Positions 44,709 through 53,471 of a stretch of 64,000 nucleotides of DNA are shown in pieces. Position 1 is the stretch's first letter; every line of letters begins with the position of its first letter. The translations under genes were made by a program, and so were the position numbers. The DNA is from JAEZAA01 sp964514485 (lineage in GTDB: Bacteria > Pseudomonadota > Gammaproteobacteria > Pseudomonadales > Oleiphilaceae), in contig CAZEWG010000009.1 of the NCBI GenBank assembly GCA_964514485.1, positions 1 through 64,000 on the forward strand, given 5' to 3'. The notes under the pieces are model-generated. The model ran no database searches, had not been told where the DNA came from, and worked only from the letters and a program-made list of their open reading frames with translations.

Positions 44709-45179
44709 TCAGTACTGACTCAGCTTCTTCAACGTATCGATTGCTCCCATCAGGCCTTCCGCATCGCAGCCCTCAAACCAGAAAAAGCTATATTTCTGAT
44801 CTCTTCGACACCACATTAATAAATCCGCGGGCAGCTTCTCCCACTCCACCAGTGCCATAGCCGGATGAGATGCCTCCAACCGCTGGCTCTCTTTCTGAGG
44901 AATGCTGATGCCTCCAGGCCGAACGATGTCCCACCGGCCACCCTTGGCCTCTTCCCGAAACAGGTAGTACTCCATCAGAACGCCCCTTTCGGTGACATCA
45001 ATCTGCCATTCAGCCATTTCGTCTCGGGCCTCACGCACCTTAAGTCCGTGGGAAAAAGCCAACTGGCGTAATTTCATCCGTCGTCGCTCGGCGGGAGTCG
45101 GCAGCAGCCACCAGAGCGACCCGATCATCGCCAACAGCACCAGAACCATTACCGTAATTGCCACCGCCATCGAAGCCAT
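44709..45179 (-). CDS. Conserved membrane-anchored hypothetical protein
   Basis: No function recognised. The 156 residues start with one membrane helix (about 4-26, AVAITVMVLVLLAMIGSLWWLLP) and continue as a cytoplasmic alpha/beta domain with RRRMKLRQLAFSHGLKVR, ERGVLMEYYLFREE, WDIVRPGG and YSFFWFEGCDAEGL. The positive PAERRRMKLR after the helix suggests the C-terminal part is cytoplasmic. Genes of this kind lie near fadBA and usp in Pseudomonas as I recall. Start is ATG 45179 or 45170. Confidence 0.7.
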   Translation of the reverse strand: MASMAVAITVMVLVLLAMIGSLWWLLPTPAERRRMKLRQLAFSHGLKVREARDEMAEWQIDVTERGVLMEYYLFREEAKGGRWDIVRPGGISIPQKESQRLEASHPAMALVEWEKLPADLLMWCRRDQKYSFFWFEGCDAEGLMGAIDTLKKLSQY

Positions 45180-45452
45180 GTCTCCCTTGGATTAGTTCAT
45201 CGAAAATCGTGCAATGTTCATCCCACTCCACACCCTCTGGTGAGAGATATCCGCCCCGCACTCATCAGCGCCAGGCGATTGCCCTACGCCGTCATCCCCT
45301 CAAGTGTTGCGGGGCAACCTCAGTGAGAAGCCCACATTACTTGCAAACTCCTAGCTAAAAAGGCATTGAAATCCGTATCCTTAGATATGCATCAAGGTTA
45401 TCACGAGATCATACCGTAGACTGTATCCACCATCTCAGCGAAGGGTACTTGC

Positions 45453-45887
45453 ATGAACGAATATTCCCACATCCTGGTGGCCTTGGATCTAACCAGCGAT
45501 TCCAAACAGATCATTGACCGGGCCTATGCACAGGCACAACTGAACAAAGCCCGCCTCAGCCTCATTCACGTGCTCGAGCCGTTGGGCTACGCCTACGGCG
45601 GTGATATCCCCATGGATCTGACAGAGGTTCAGAATCAGCTCGACCAGCATACCCACAAACAGTTGAAGGCGCTGGCCGCTGATATTGGACTAGGTGAAGA
45701 GCACACCCATGTGTTGATTGGACGACCTGAAACAGAAATCCATCGCTTTGCGGATGAGAACGGTGTCGATCTGATTGTGGTGGGCAGCCACGGCCGCCAT
45801 GGCCTGCAGCTGCTCCTGGGCTCCACGTCGTCGGCGACCTTGCACCGCGCCAACTGTGATGTGCTGGCCGTACGGATTAAGAGCTAA
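45453..45887 (+). CDS. Universal stress protein (UspA family)
   Basis: Small stress protein with a Rossmann-like nucleotide-binding fold, usually dimeric and cytoplasmic. The 144 residues span one complete Usp domain: YSHILVALDLTSDSKQIIDRA at the N-terminus, SLIHVLEPLGY, and the ATP-loop region IVVGSHGRHGLQLLLGSTSSATL followed by CDVLAVRI. AGGG lies 8 bases before the ATG. The target stress cannot be told from sequence. A 273-base gap upstream contains no other gene. Confidence 0.93.
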   Translation: MNEYSHILVALDLTSDSKQIIDRAYAQAQLNKARLSLIHVLEPLGYAYGGDIPMDLTEVQNQLDQHTHKQLKALAADIGLGEEHTHVLIGRPETEIHRFADENGVDLIVVGSHGRHGLQLLLGSTSSATLHRANCDVLAVRIKS

Positions 45888-45921
45888 GCTCCGCCAGCGC
45901 ACGGGTAACCCACGCCCCACT

Positions 45922-46626
45922 CTAAAGCTGGGGCGCGTTCCAGTCTCCGGCCTCAAAGGAATGGCGCAACTTCTGTAGCTGGGCTTCCAGAGAGAATGTC
46001 ACACTCGAGGCCATCGAGAAGAAGCTCAGCAATGCCTTGAGGTTGGCGTCCTGTTCGCAGGCGGTATGAATGCGCTGCCACAACGCCTGATTCACCAACT
46101 GCAGCTGACGGTTACGCTCCACCAGTCCTTTCAGATCCCAGTCCGGTTTGCCGCCTGCACGATACGCAAAATATTGCTGAACCAGATAAATCGAGACCGA
46201 GCGAAGAATAAACTCATCATTCGTGGCAAATGGCATATGGTGAATAGCCATCGGGCGCAATTCGGACAGCAGCGGACAGTCGCTTGTGGCCATAACCAGG
46301 CCCAGCAGGGATCTCAGCGCCTCTTCCAGCCCCGTCCGTTTGCTATAGGAGCGCTCCCGGGTGCTGACAATCACCTCTACTTTCTGAAAGGCGGGCTGGT
46401 TTTTAAAGCTCTCCACATAGGGCTCAAGATCCACCGCAACCGGGCAGTCGGTCACTCCTTGGCCCGCCAGCGGACAGTTGCTGCAACGGCAATGATCCAA
46501 GCGTACCCAGTCAGCCTTGGCTTCCTTTGGCCGTGCGCCACCGTCATCCTCCGCGTCGCGCTCGGTATCAACAACAAACTCCTGGGTTTTGCCGTCTGCA
46601 AAGCGAAATTCATACTTCACTTTCAT
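45922..46626 (-). CDS. Conserved cysteine-cluster protein of unknown function
   Basis: I believe this is a conserved domain-of-unknown-function family in Pseudomonas-like bacteria, but cannot name it safely. The 234 residues begin with a short beta-rich part (KVKYEFRFADGKTQEFVVD), then a cysteine cluster Cys46-x-Cys48-x2-Cys51-x9-Cys61 (DHCRCSNCPL, TDCPVA), then a mostly helical body (FILRSVSIYLVQQYFAYRAGG, LVERNRQLQLVNQALWQRI). The cluster could bind zinc or an Fe-S cluster. No signal peptide. Lies between usp and the ABC-F gene. Confidence 0.75.
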   Translation of the reverse strand: MKVKYEFRFADGKTQEFVVDTERDAEDDGGARPKEAKADWVRLDHCRCSNCPLAGQGVTDCPVAVDLEPYVESFKNQPAFQKVEVIVSTRERSYSKRTGLEEALRSLLGLVMATSDCPLLSELRPMAIHHMPFATNDEFILRSVSIYLVQQYFAYRAGGKPDWDLKGLVERNRQLQLVNQALWQRIHTACEQDANLKALLSFFSMASSVTFSLEAQLQKLRHSFEAGDWNAPQL

Positions 46627-46881
46627 ATAGATTTTCGACCACCTTCTCTTACAACGGTCAGAAAAAATTAAAGCGCTTGATAATCAGAAAGTTGCTGTCA
46701 GCAGTGCATTCTGGGCGGCCAGAACCGCCTGACAGGCAAGCTTCCTAAGTGTAGACCAACTTAGCACTTGTAACGTGAACAGTTGCCACTTTTATGCAGC
46801 GCCTGAGGCCGAACTGAACGACAACCAGAGAGCCAGCTCCTCCGTCAAACCAGGAAGCGAAGGAACTCCCCCACCGAAGCG

Positions 46882-48792
46882 CTATTGCATGGATTCCAAC
46901 TCCACCCAGCGTTCCATGGCCTCATTCAGCTCTTGTTCCAAAGCGGTCACCAGTTCGAGGGTCTGGGTGACCAAAACAGGATCGCCGGCATAAAAGTCCG
47001 GCTGCGATATTTTCTCTTGCAGCTCGGCCTGACGGTTTTCAAGCTCTTCAATCCGAGCGGGCAACTGCTCCAGCTCCCGCTGCAACTTGTAACTCAGCTT
47101 TTTACGGGGCGCGGCGTCGGCCTTTTCTTTGATGGGGGCTTCAGCAGCAGGCTTAGGTGTTGGCTGCTCCACGGGTGCGGATGATGATTGCGTGAGACTG
47201 TCAAACCCTCCCCCTTGGCGTATCCAGTCATCAAAGCCCCCCACATACTCCTGCACCTGGCCGTTTCCGGTAAACACGATGGTGCTGGTAGCCACGTTAT
47301 TGAGAAACTCCCGGTCATGGCTCACCAGCAACACGGTCCCCTTAAAATCCAGCAGGATGCCTTCCAACAACTCCAGAGTTTCAATATCCAGGTCGTTGGT
47401 CGGTTCGTCCAGGACCAGGGTATTGGCGGGTTTGCTGAATAGCTTCGCCAGCAACAGGCGATTGGTTTCACCGCCCGACAGGGCCTTCACCGGAGTACGC
47501 ATGCGCTCCCGGGGAAACAGGAAATCTTCCAGATAGGCAATCACGTGGCGCTGCTGACCGTTGAGCTCAATAAACTCCCGGCCGTCATCAATATTCTCCA
47601 TGACGGTCTTTTCCGGGTCCAACTGGCCCCGAAGCTGGTCAAAATAGGCAACTTCCAAATTCGTGCCACGGCGGATGGTGCCGGAGGTCGGCTCCAACTG
47701 CCCAAGAATCAATTTGAGAAAGGTGGTTTTGCCCGCACCGTTTTTGCCGATCAGACCCACCCGGTCGCCCCGCATAATCACCCCGGAATAACTCCGGATG
47801 ATTTCCGGTTGGCCGGGATAAGCAAAGCCCATGTGCTCTGCCTCCACAACCAGCTTTCCTGACTGGCGGGCTTCCTCCAGACCAATCTGTGCCTTACCCT
47901 GCTGTTCCCGCCGCCGGGTCCGCTCGACTCGCAGACGCTCCAGCGCTCGTACCCGACCTTCGTTACGAGTGCGGCGGGCCTTGATGCCTTGTCGGATCCA
48001 GGCTTCTTCCTGAGCAAGCTTTTTGTCAAACAAGGCGTTATGACGCTCCTCCTCTGCCAGCAAGGCCTCTTTTTTCTCCAGGAAGCGGTCATAATCACCG
48101 GGCCAGGAGGTCAGCGCCCCACGATCCAGCTCCAACAATCGCGTTGCCATGCGCCGCATAAACGCACGGTCGTGGGTGATAAACAGCAAAGCGCCATTGA
48201 ATTGCAGCAGCTGTTTTTCAAGCCAGTCAATGGCGGGGATATCCAGGTGGTTCGTGGGCTCGTCCAGCAACAAGATATCCGGCTCGGATACTAAAGCCCG
48301 GCCGAGCACCACCCGGCGGCGCCAGCCGCCGGACAGCTCCGACATTCGCTTCTCGCCCGGCAGCTCCAAGCGCTCGATGATATTCTCCACCTTCTGCTGC
48401 AGCGCCCAGCCATCCAACGCCTCCAGCTTTTGCTGGACGATGCCCAAACGCTCCATATCAACCTGCTCTTTAAGGCTGAGCAAGTGATGGTATTCCTGCA
48501 AGTAACGACCGGCTTCCGGCAACCCTTCCGCCACCACATCGTAAACCAGACGCTCATCGGCATCGGGTAAGTCCTGGGGCAAGTAGCCGACCCGTATTCC
48601 CGGGTTAATCCAGATCTGCCCACTATCAGGAAGCTGGCGCCCCGTAATCAGACTCAGCAACGAGGATTTTCCGGCACCATTGCGACCAATCAAGCAGACT
48701 CGCTCAGCCTGCTCCAAGGTAAAAGAGGCGTCCTCCAGCAGGGGCTGCATGCCAAATGCCAAAGACACCTTGTCAAATCGTAACAAGCTCAT
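46882..48792 (-). CDS. uup: ABC-F ATPase, Uup type
   Basis: Soluble twin-ATPase of the ABC-F family, acting on ribosomes or DNA rather than in transport. From ATG 48792 (GGAGG about 9 bases upstream) it has 636 residues. Domain 1: Walker A GRNGAGKSS, signature LSGGWRRRVVLGRAL, Walker B ILLLDEPTNHLD. Domain 2: GKNGAGKTTFLK, LSGGETNRLLLAKLF, LVLDEPTNDLD. A charged linker joins them, and a C-terminal coiled coil (after about 560: LQRELEQLPARIEELENRQAELQ) marks Uup, which binds branched DNA, rather than EttA. No membrane part. Confidence 0.93.
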   Translation of the reverse strand: MSLLRFDKVSLAFGMQPLLEDASFTLEQAERVCLIGRNGAGKSSLLSLITGRQLPDSGQIWINPGIRVGYLPQDLPDADERLVYDVVAEGLPEAGRYLQEYHHLLSLKEQVDMERLGIVQQKLEALDGWALQQKVENIIERLELPGEKRMSELSGGWRRRVVLGRALVSEPDILLLDEPTNHLDIPAIDWLEKQLLQFNGALLFITHDRAFMRRMATRLLELDRGALTSWPGDYDRFLEKKEALLAEEERHNALFDKKLAQEEAWIRQGIKARRTRNEGRVRALERLRVERTRRREQQGKAQIGLEEARQSGKLVVEAEHMGFAYPGQPEIIRSYSGVIMRGDRVGLIGKNGAGKTTFLKLILGQLEPTSGTIRRGTNLEVAYFDQLRGQLDPEKTVMENIDDGREFIELNGQQRHVIAYLEDFLFPRERMRTPVKALSGGETNRLLLAKLFSKPANTLVLDEPTNDLDIETLELLEGILLDFKGTVLLVSHDREFLNNVATSTIVFTGNGQVQEYVGGFDDWIRQGGGFDSLTQSSSAPVEQPTPKPAAEAPIKEKADAAPRKKLSYKLQRELEQLPARIEELENRQAELQEKISQPDFYAGDPVLVTQTLELVTALEQELNEAMERWVELESMQ

Positions 48793-48883
48793 TAAAACCA
48801 CCCTCCAGGCAGCCATTTTTCTGTTTCAGATACCCTAACTTCAGGGTTGATAAGTTCAGCAGCAGACTGCCTGAAACAGAGGT

Positions 48884-49681
48884 TTAATCTACAGGCTCCA
48901 ATACTTCCACGGTATCGCCAACACGCAAGAGGCCACCGCTGCGGTGCACCAGATTTTGCCCAAAGCACACACCAAACTCATTGCTCCGATAACTGGACAA
49001 CGTCCGGTAGGGCTCCCCTTCCCGCTCACCCGTGACAGGATTGATATTGGGGATCACACAACGGGAACAGGGCTTGACCACTTCGAACTCGATCATGCCA
49101 ATCCGTATCCGTCGCCAACGGTCTTCGTCATAAGGCCCACCGCCCCGGATCACCAGATTGGGACGGAACCGCCGCATTTCCACCGGGTCTTTCAGTCGGC
49201 TATTGAGTTCGCCCAGCGACTCTTCTGAAATCAACAAAAACGGGAAACCGTCGGCAAAACTGACCGGTTGTCGTCGGTCCAGATACTTGGGATTAATGGG
49301 ACGAAAGGTTTCATCGGGCATATAGACCAAGCGGCATGGCACATCGAGGTATTGGCTAAACCAGTCCGCGGCAGCCTCTCCCCCATCCCAAGCCTCACAC
49401 TGGTCCTTCCAAACCGTGACCAGCATCGATGCCTCTCCGTCAGGACGAGCGACTGGCAGGGCGTTTCTGCCGGGTGCATGGAACTCTACGCCAAACTCGG
49501 TCAACACCACGTCGATCAAGGACATTCGGGGATACTTCCGCTGGGTCAGAAATTTCCCCTGTAGATCCACCAGCATCCAGCGGCGATCAAACTCCGGACC
49601 GAATACACCGACCCGACTGGCTGACACACTCAGACCCCGGCCTGATTTGAGCGGAAAAATATTGATTTGGGTTAACTGCAT
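48884..49681 (-). CDS. MOSC-domain protein, YcbX-like
   Basis: Likely molybdenum-cofactor-dependent reductase of the YcbX/mARC group, which reduces N-hydroxylated compounds. From the ATG at 49681 (family-typical MQLTQINIFPLKSGRG) it has 265 residues: an N-terminal beta-barrel (PEFDRRWMLVDLQGKFLTQRKYP) and the C-terminal MOSC domain with the cofactor Cys in KPCSRCVIPNINPVTGE. E. coli YcbX carries an extra ferredoxin domain at the C-terminus; it is absent here. An upstream ATG at 49756 would add a hydrophobic leader but is unlike the family. Confidence 0.85.
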   Translation of the reverse strand: MQLTQINIFPLKSGRGLSVSASRVGVFGPEFDRRWMLVDLQGKFLTQRKYPRMSLIDVVLTEFGVEFHAPGRNALPVARPDGEASMLVTVWKDQCEAWDGGEAAADWFSQYLDVPCRLVYMPDETFRPINPKYLDRRQPVSFADGFPFLLISEESLGELNSRLKDPVEMRRFRPNLVIRGGGPYDEDRWRRIRIGMIEFEVVKPCSRCVIPNINPVTGEREGEPYRTLSSYRSNEFGVCFGQNLVHRSGGLLRVGDTVEVLEPVD

Positions 49682-49945
49682 ACCAGCACTCAGCACCGAA
49701 GGGAATGACACAAGAAGCAAAGCCAGAAGATGCAAACCCGCTTTAGATCGGCCCAAACTGGACGGATTAGCAGTAAATCAAACGGTTATCTGCATCAGCG
49801 AATGTCGGCCATGATAACCCGAAACCGCCCTGTCAGCACATGGCAAGCACGTACGGATAGCAGCATCGAGCCAAATAATGGCGACAACAAAGATGTTTGG
49901 CTTTAAAAATAGATACGAGGGAAATTAACAAGAGAAGAAGGAGTT

Positions 49946-50021
<76 letters not shown>

Positions 50022-50064
50022 TTTGAGAAGCTTTTCGTCAGTGCTTGTCTAACGAAGTGGGCGC

Positions 50065-50093
50065 ATTATACGAACCGTTTTTTGCCGACGCAA
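50065..50093 (-). promoter_or_regulatory. tRNA-Gly promoter
   Basis: On the minus strand TTGCGT (50093-50088), 17-base spacer, perfect TATAAT (50070-50065), then a GC-rich GCGCCC discriminator as expected for stringently controlled stable-RNA genes. Confidence 0.75.
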
Positions 50094-50146
50094 GCCCTAG
50101 TTGCGAAAAATCTTCAATTTTCTCTAAGACACTGTTACAAAAGACA

Positions 50147-50194
50147 TTGAGAGGCGGGAAACCGGCCAAATTATCGCCAACTCCCGCCTCTCAA
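50147..50194 (-). terminator. Long inverted repeat after the TetR gene
   Basis: TTGAGAGGCGGGA (50147-50159) and TCCCGCCTCTCAA (50182-50194) are perfect 13-base inverted repeats around a 22-base loop, 16 bases after the TetR stop. On the minus strand GTCTTTTG follows, a modest T tract, so terminator is the best reading. Confidence 0.6.
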
Positions 50195-50210
50195 CAACCT
50201 CGTCAAACCG

Positions 50211-50924
50211 CTAAATATTCATGAGCAGGTAAATCATCCTGCTCCAGATTGACCGCAGGATATCTTCCTGAATCTCCCCGTCGTACAACAGGCCGTTGTA
50301 GACCAGGTTGGCCACCGTGCCCATGATAATTTCCGCATCCATCTCTGGCGATGGCGTTTTTAGGCTCCGCAACAAATCCACCAAGCCTGCCTGCCAAACG
50401 GCCCGATATTTACGGGCCAGCATTTTAAGGCTTTCGTCGCGCAGGGACTCCAGCAGAAACGCTTTTTCCGATAACAGCTCATCGCGCCGGAAACGAACCT
50501 GGGCATGGACGTAGCGCACCCCCAGCTCAATCAGCTCCTCCGCCAGACTCCGCCGCATGGCCCGATCGGTCTGAACCGCATCTAAATCATATTTGGAAAT
50601 ACAGTTGTGCAGCTCACCATAAAACAGTTCAAATTTGCGCTGGCTGTTTTCCGCAAACAGCATAAACGCATCAGTGATAAGCTCGCTGATATCCTTGAAA
50701 TAATAGGTGGTGGATGCCAGTGGCACTCCCGCTTCCCGGGCGACCGCGCGGTGTTTGACACCCCGGATACCCTCCCGGGCAACGATCCGCAGAGCCGCTT
50801 CCAGAATAAGGCGGCGACGTTGCTCGCTCTTGGCACGGGCGGCCTTTCGGCCCTGATAATGAATGGAACTGCGCAGTGACACATCCTTGCGCAATACAGA
50901 GGGACTCATCAATGATTGTGTCAT
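50211..50924 (-). CDS. TetR-family transcriptional regulator
   Basis: Dimeric DNA-binding repressor type. After an unusual 30-residue basic N-terminal extension (SSIHYQGRKAARAKSEQRR), the helix-turn-helix is clear: LILEAALRIVAREGIRGVKHRAVAREAGVPLASTTYYFKDISEL. The C-terminal helical domain (about 85-237) is the ligand and dimer part and gives no hint of ligand. Monocistronic, between a tRNA-Gly and the DUF924 gene. No neighbouring transporter or enzyme points to its target. Confidence 0.92.
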   Translation of the reverse strand: MTQSLMSPSVLRKDVSLRSSIHYQGRKAARAKSEQRRRLILEAALRIVAREGIRGVKHRAVAREAGVPLASTTYYFKDISELITDAFMLFAENSQRKFELFYGELHNCISKYDLDAVQTDRAMRRSLAEELIELGVRYVHAQVRFRRDELLSEKAFLLESLRDESLKMLARKYRAVWQAGLVDLLRSLKTPSPEMDAEIIMGTVANLVYNGLLYDGEIQEDILRSIWSRMIYLLMNI

Positions 50925-51093
50925 GGGACTAGCCTTGTCATACCTTGCTGGTTGATATCCGTCTTTTTTATAGTTTGTCAGAAGCTCTACTTATGGAACT
51001 TCACAGCAAAGTGTAACAATTTGTACCAGATTCCTCATGATGAAATTAGTGGAAGACATCAAGGTTTGATGAAATTGTCCCAAAAATTGTAGG

Positions 51094-51699
51094 TTATTGG
51101 CCGTAACGGGGAGCGCCCTCGTTCAAATAAGCCGTTTCTGCTGGGGTGCTCACTCGTTTCAGAACGGCATTACGGTGAGGAAAGCGTCCAAAGCGCTCGA
51201 TAATCTCCCGGTGTTCACGGGCATAGTCCAGAAACCCTTTAAGCACCTCCTTCACCGGCCCCTCGCCAGTCGCGTGCAGCTGCTCAAAAAGCTCCACACT
51301 GAGCTGCTGGTCCTTGCGCCGCTCTGAATGCTGGAGCGGCATATAGAAAAAAGCTCTCTGCACCAAGGGTAAGTCAACATCCATGCCCTTCTCCAAGCCA
51401 CTCAGGCACAACGCCAGCGCCTGTCGGTCGTTGGAAAAGGCCAGCGCCATCCCCCGATAAATATTCCGGCTGAACTGGTCCAGCAACAAAAGCATCGCCA
51501 GCCGTCCCTGGGGGGTTCCCTCCCAGTCGGGTAAGCCGTTTTCAGAGGCAAAGGTGACGTATGAATGAAACCGGCGCCGTATCCACTGATCTGTTTGCTT
51601 GCTGGAGGAGAACCACTGGGCCTGTTTTTCCTGGGCAGGCATGCCATTCTCGTCCAACGGACCAAACCAAAAATCCAGAATATCTTCGGGCTTTAGCAT
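51094..51699 (-). CDS. DUF924-family protein
   Basis: The 201 residues match the DUF924 pattern: ILDFWFGPLDENGMPAQ at the start, WFSSSKQTDQWIRRRF, LLLLDQFSRNIYRGMALAFSND, FFYMPLQHSE, and RFGRFPHRNAVLKRVSTPAE near the end. The fold is helical and tetratricopeptide-like; the biochemical role is not established. AGGAGG lies 5 bases before the ATG. No link to its neighbours is apparent. Confidence 0.92.
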   Translation of the reverse strand: MLKPEDILDFWFGPLDENGMPAQEKQAQWFSSSKQTDQWIRRRFHSYVTFASENGLPDWEGTPQGRLAMLLLLDQFSRNIYRGMALAFSNDRQALALCLSGLEKGMDVDLPLVQRAFFYMPLQHSERRKDQQLSVELFEQLHATGEGPVKEVLKGFLDYAREHREIIERFGRFPHRNAVLKRVSTPAETAYLNEGAPRYGQ

Positions 51700-51779
51700 C
51701 CTCTCCTCCTGATAAATTCCCCCCCAACCAGCTTAAGACAGAACGGCACCGTCAGGATACAATGAGCTGAATCCCAAGC

Positions 51780-52169
51780 ATGACGGTGTATGTTATGGCT
51801 GCGTCTTCCTTTATCATTCTGCTCGCCCATGGCTCCAGCGACCCTCACTGGGTTCAGCCTTTCCTGGAGCTGGAGCAGATCATCCGCCAGCAAGAACCTG
51901 CCGCGGCGGTTGCTTTTATGGAGCTGGCCGAGCCATCTTTGGAAACCCTGATTGCCCGGGCATCCGCCGAAGGCTATCAGCAGTTCTCAGTCCTCCCCCT
52001 CTTCTTTGCAGCGGGCCGCCACCTTCGCCAGGACGTTCCCCGGCAGATCCAACGACTGGAAACACAGTTCCAGGTCAGCATTTCACTGCTCCCTCCCGTC
52101 GGAGAGCACCCCCTGCTTACCCAAGCCATTGTGCACATTGCGAAAGACTTGCTCCAGGGACAGCCTTGA
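51780..52169 (+). CDS. CbiX-like short chelatase-family protein
   Basis: The 129 residues resemble the small CbiX/SirB family that inserts cobalt or iron into sirohydrochlorin: ILLAHGSSDPHWVQPFLELE (metal-ligand His in AHGS) and LPLFFAAGRHLRQDVPRQI (second His). The short form would work as a homodimer, as do archaeal CbiX proteins. There are no cobalamin or sirohaem genes beside it, so the substrate is open. Start is ATG 51780 or 51795; neither has a strong ribosome binding site. Confidence 0.8.
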   Translation: MTVYVMAASSFIILLAHGSSDPHWVQPFLELEQIIRQQEPAAAVAFMELAEPSLETLIARASAEGYQQFSVLPLFFAAGRHLRQDVPRQIQRLETQFQVSISLLPPVGEHPLLTQAIVHIAKDLLQGQP

Positions 52170-52245
52170 TAGGCAAAACCGGCCATCATTAGGCAGTCAT
52201 TCAGGATTTTGCTAGGCTTAACCAAAACAACAATAGGGGCCTGTG

Positions 52246-53043
52246 ATGGAAAGCTCGTTGACTCTTACCTTGAAACGGATTCTATTAATCACGCTCGGAA
52301 CAGCGCTAACACTATTAAACAGTGCCTGGGCTGATCATTTACCCCCTTCAGAGGACGAACGTGTTCTCGATGTCGGCTACGTGGAGTTTCCCCCATACTC
52401 CCATACCAACGAAAACGGTCAGGCCGATGGAATATATATTGATATTACTCGACGCTCCCTGGAGCATGCGGGTTATATTCCGCGCTTTCACGCCCTGCCC
52501 ATTGCCCGCATTTATCTCTACCTTCAGCAGGGCAAGATTCACCTCTGGCCCGGCTTGGGCGACATTCCTTCCTTGCAGGGCCATGTTCTTGAGAGCAGCG
52601 TAAGCCCGATTAACACCGAGTTAAACGCCTGGTATCTCGACAAAACCCCACCCATCAAGAACGTGGATGACATGCGCGGCCAACGGGTGATTCTCATTGC
52701 CGGCTATACCTATGCCGGCCTGCTCTATGACCTGCGTGAGCCGGACAAAAACATCACGATCATCACCACCCCAACCCACAGCAGTGCCTTGCAGATGCTG
52801 GAGTTGGGTCGCGGGGATTATCTGCTGGATTATCTGGCCCCCATTCAGGAGGAACTGAATCAGAAGCCCATTGCCAACTTGAAAAGCACCCCGTTAATCA
52901 GCCAGAAAGGCGTTTTTGTGGTGCCCAAGCGAATTCCCCATGCAGAAGAGATCTTAAAGAACATCGAAGCAGCCTATCATGAGCTGGGAATTGCCGAGGA
53001 ACTCAAGAGCCGCTATCCGTCCGCCCGTCATCAACCCCACTAG
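52246..53043 (+). CDS. Periplasmic solute-binding protein (family 3 type), orphan
   Basis: From ATG 52246 (AGGGG 7 bases upstream; the GTG just before is less likely) it has 265 residues: signal peptide ending NSAWA (about 29), then a bacterial extracellular solute-binding family 3 fold (LDVGYVEFPPYSHTNENGQADGIYIDITRRSLEHAGY, ARIYLYLQQGKIHLWPGLGD, LQMLELGRGDYLLDYLAPIQEEL). No permease or ATPase gene is adjacent, so it is an orphan receptor or a sensor-type protein. The family usually binds amino acids; the ligand here is unknown. Confidence 0.85.
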   Translation: MESSLTLTLKRILLITLGTALTLLNSAWADHLPPSEDERVLDVGYVEFPPYSHTNENGQADGIYIDITRRSLEHAGYIPRFHALPIARIYLYLQQGKIHLWPGLGDIPSLQGHVLESSVSPINTELNAWYLDKTPPIKNVDDMRGQRVILIAGYTYAGLLYDLREPDKNITIITTPTHSSALQMLELGRGDYLLDYLAPIQEELNQKPIANLKSTPLISQKGVFVVPKRIPHAEEILKNIEAAYHELGIAEELKSRYPSARHQPH

Positions 53044-53102
53044 GCCTTGTCGGGCAGCCACACGAAGCTGATTGGCAAACCTACCGGCCCGTTCCTTTCC
53101 CC

Positions 53103-53420
53103 CTAACGGGCTGGCTTGAGGTGACTTGTCAGTTGCTCGAATTGATCGGGATTAAAGCCCTGAACACGCTTTCCTTCAATCAAAAAAAATGGCGCGCCCC
53201 GCCCTCCCAAACGCTCAAACACCTCCTTCGCCTTGGCCGAACGATCAATATTGTATTCAGCAAAAGGCACCTGCCGCTGGGTAAGATAATCCTTGGCGGC
53301 CAAGCACGACGGGCAATGGTCAATGGTGAACATCACCACATCCGGCACCCGATCCGCCCGGGCACCCGTTACAACGGCAAGCCAGATCAGACAACAAAGC
53401 AATCGAAACAGCCGCGACAT
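53103..53420 (-). CDS. Exported glutaredoxin-like thiol protein
   Basis: From the ATG at 53420 (AGGA 8 bases upstream) it has 105 residues: signal peptide MSRLFRLLCCLIWLAVVTGA, then a glutaredoxin fold with the redox pair Cys36-Cys39 (DHCPSC), EYNIDRSAKAKEVFERLGGRGAPFF (cis-Pro in GAPFF) and a C-terminal helix. Such small periplasmic proteins reduce or isomerise disulfides. It starts 51 bases after the outer-membrane factor gene on the same strand and may be the last gene of the efflux operon. Confidence 0.8.
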   Translation of the reverse strand: MSRLFRLLCCLIWLAVVTGARADRVPDVVMFTIDHCPSCLAAKDYLTQRQVPFAEYNIDRSAKAKEVFERLGGRGAPFFLIEGKRVQGFNPDQFEQLTSHLKPAR

Positions 53421-53471
53421 TCCGACTGTCCTGCCATAACGCCGACCCTGTTCTGCGGGATTCATGACTGC

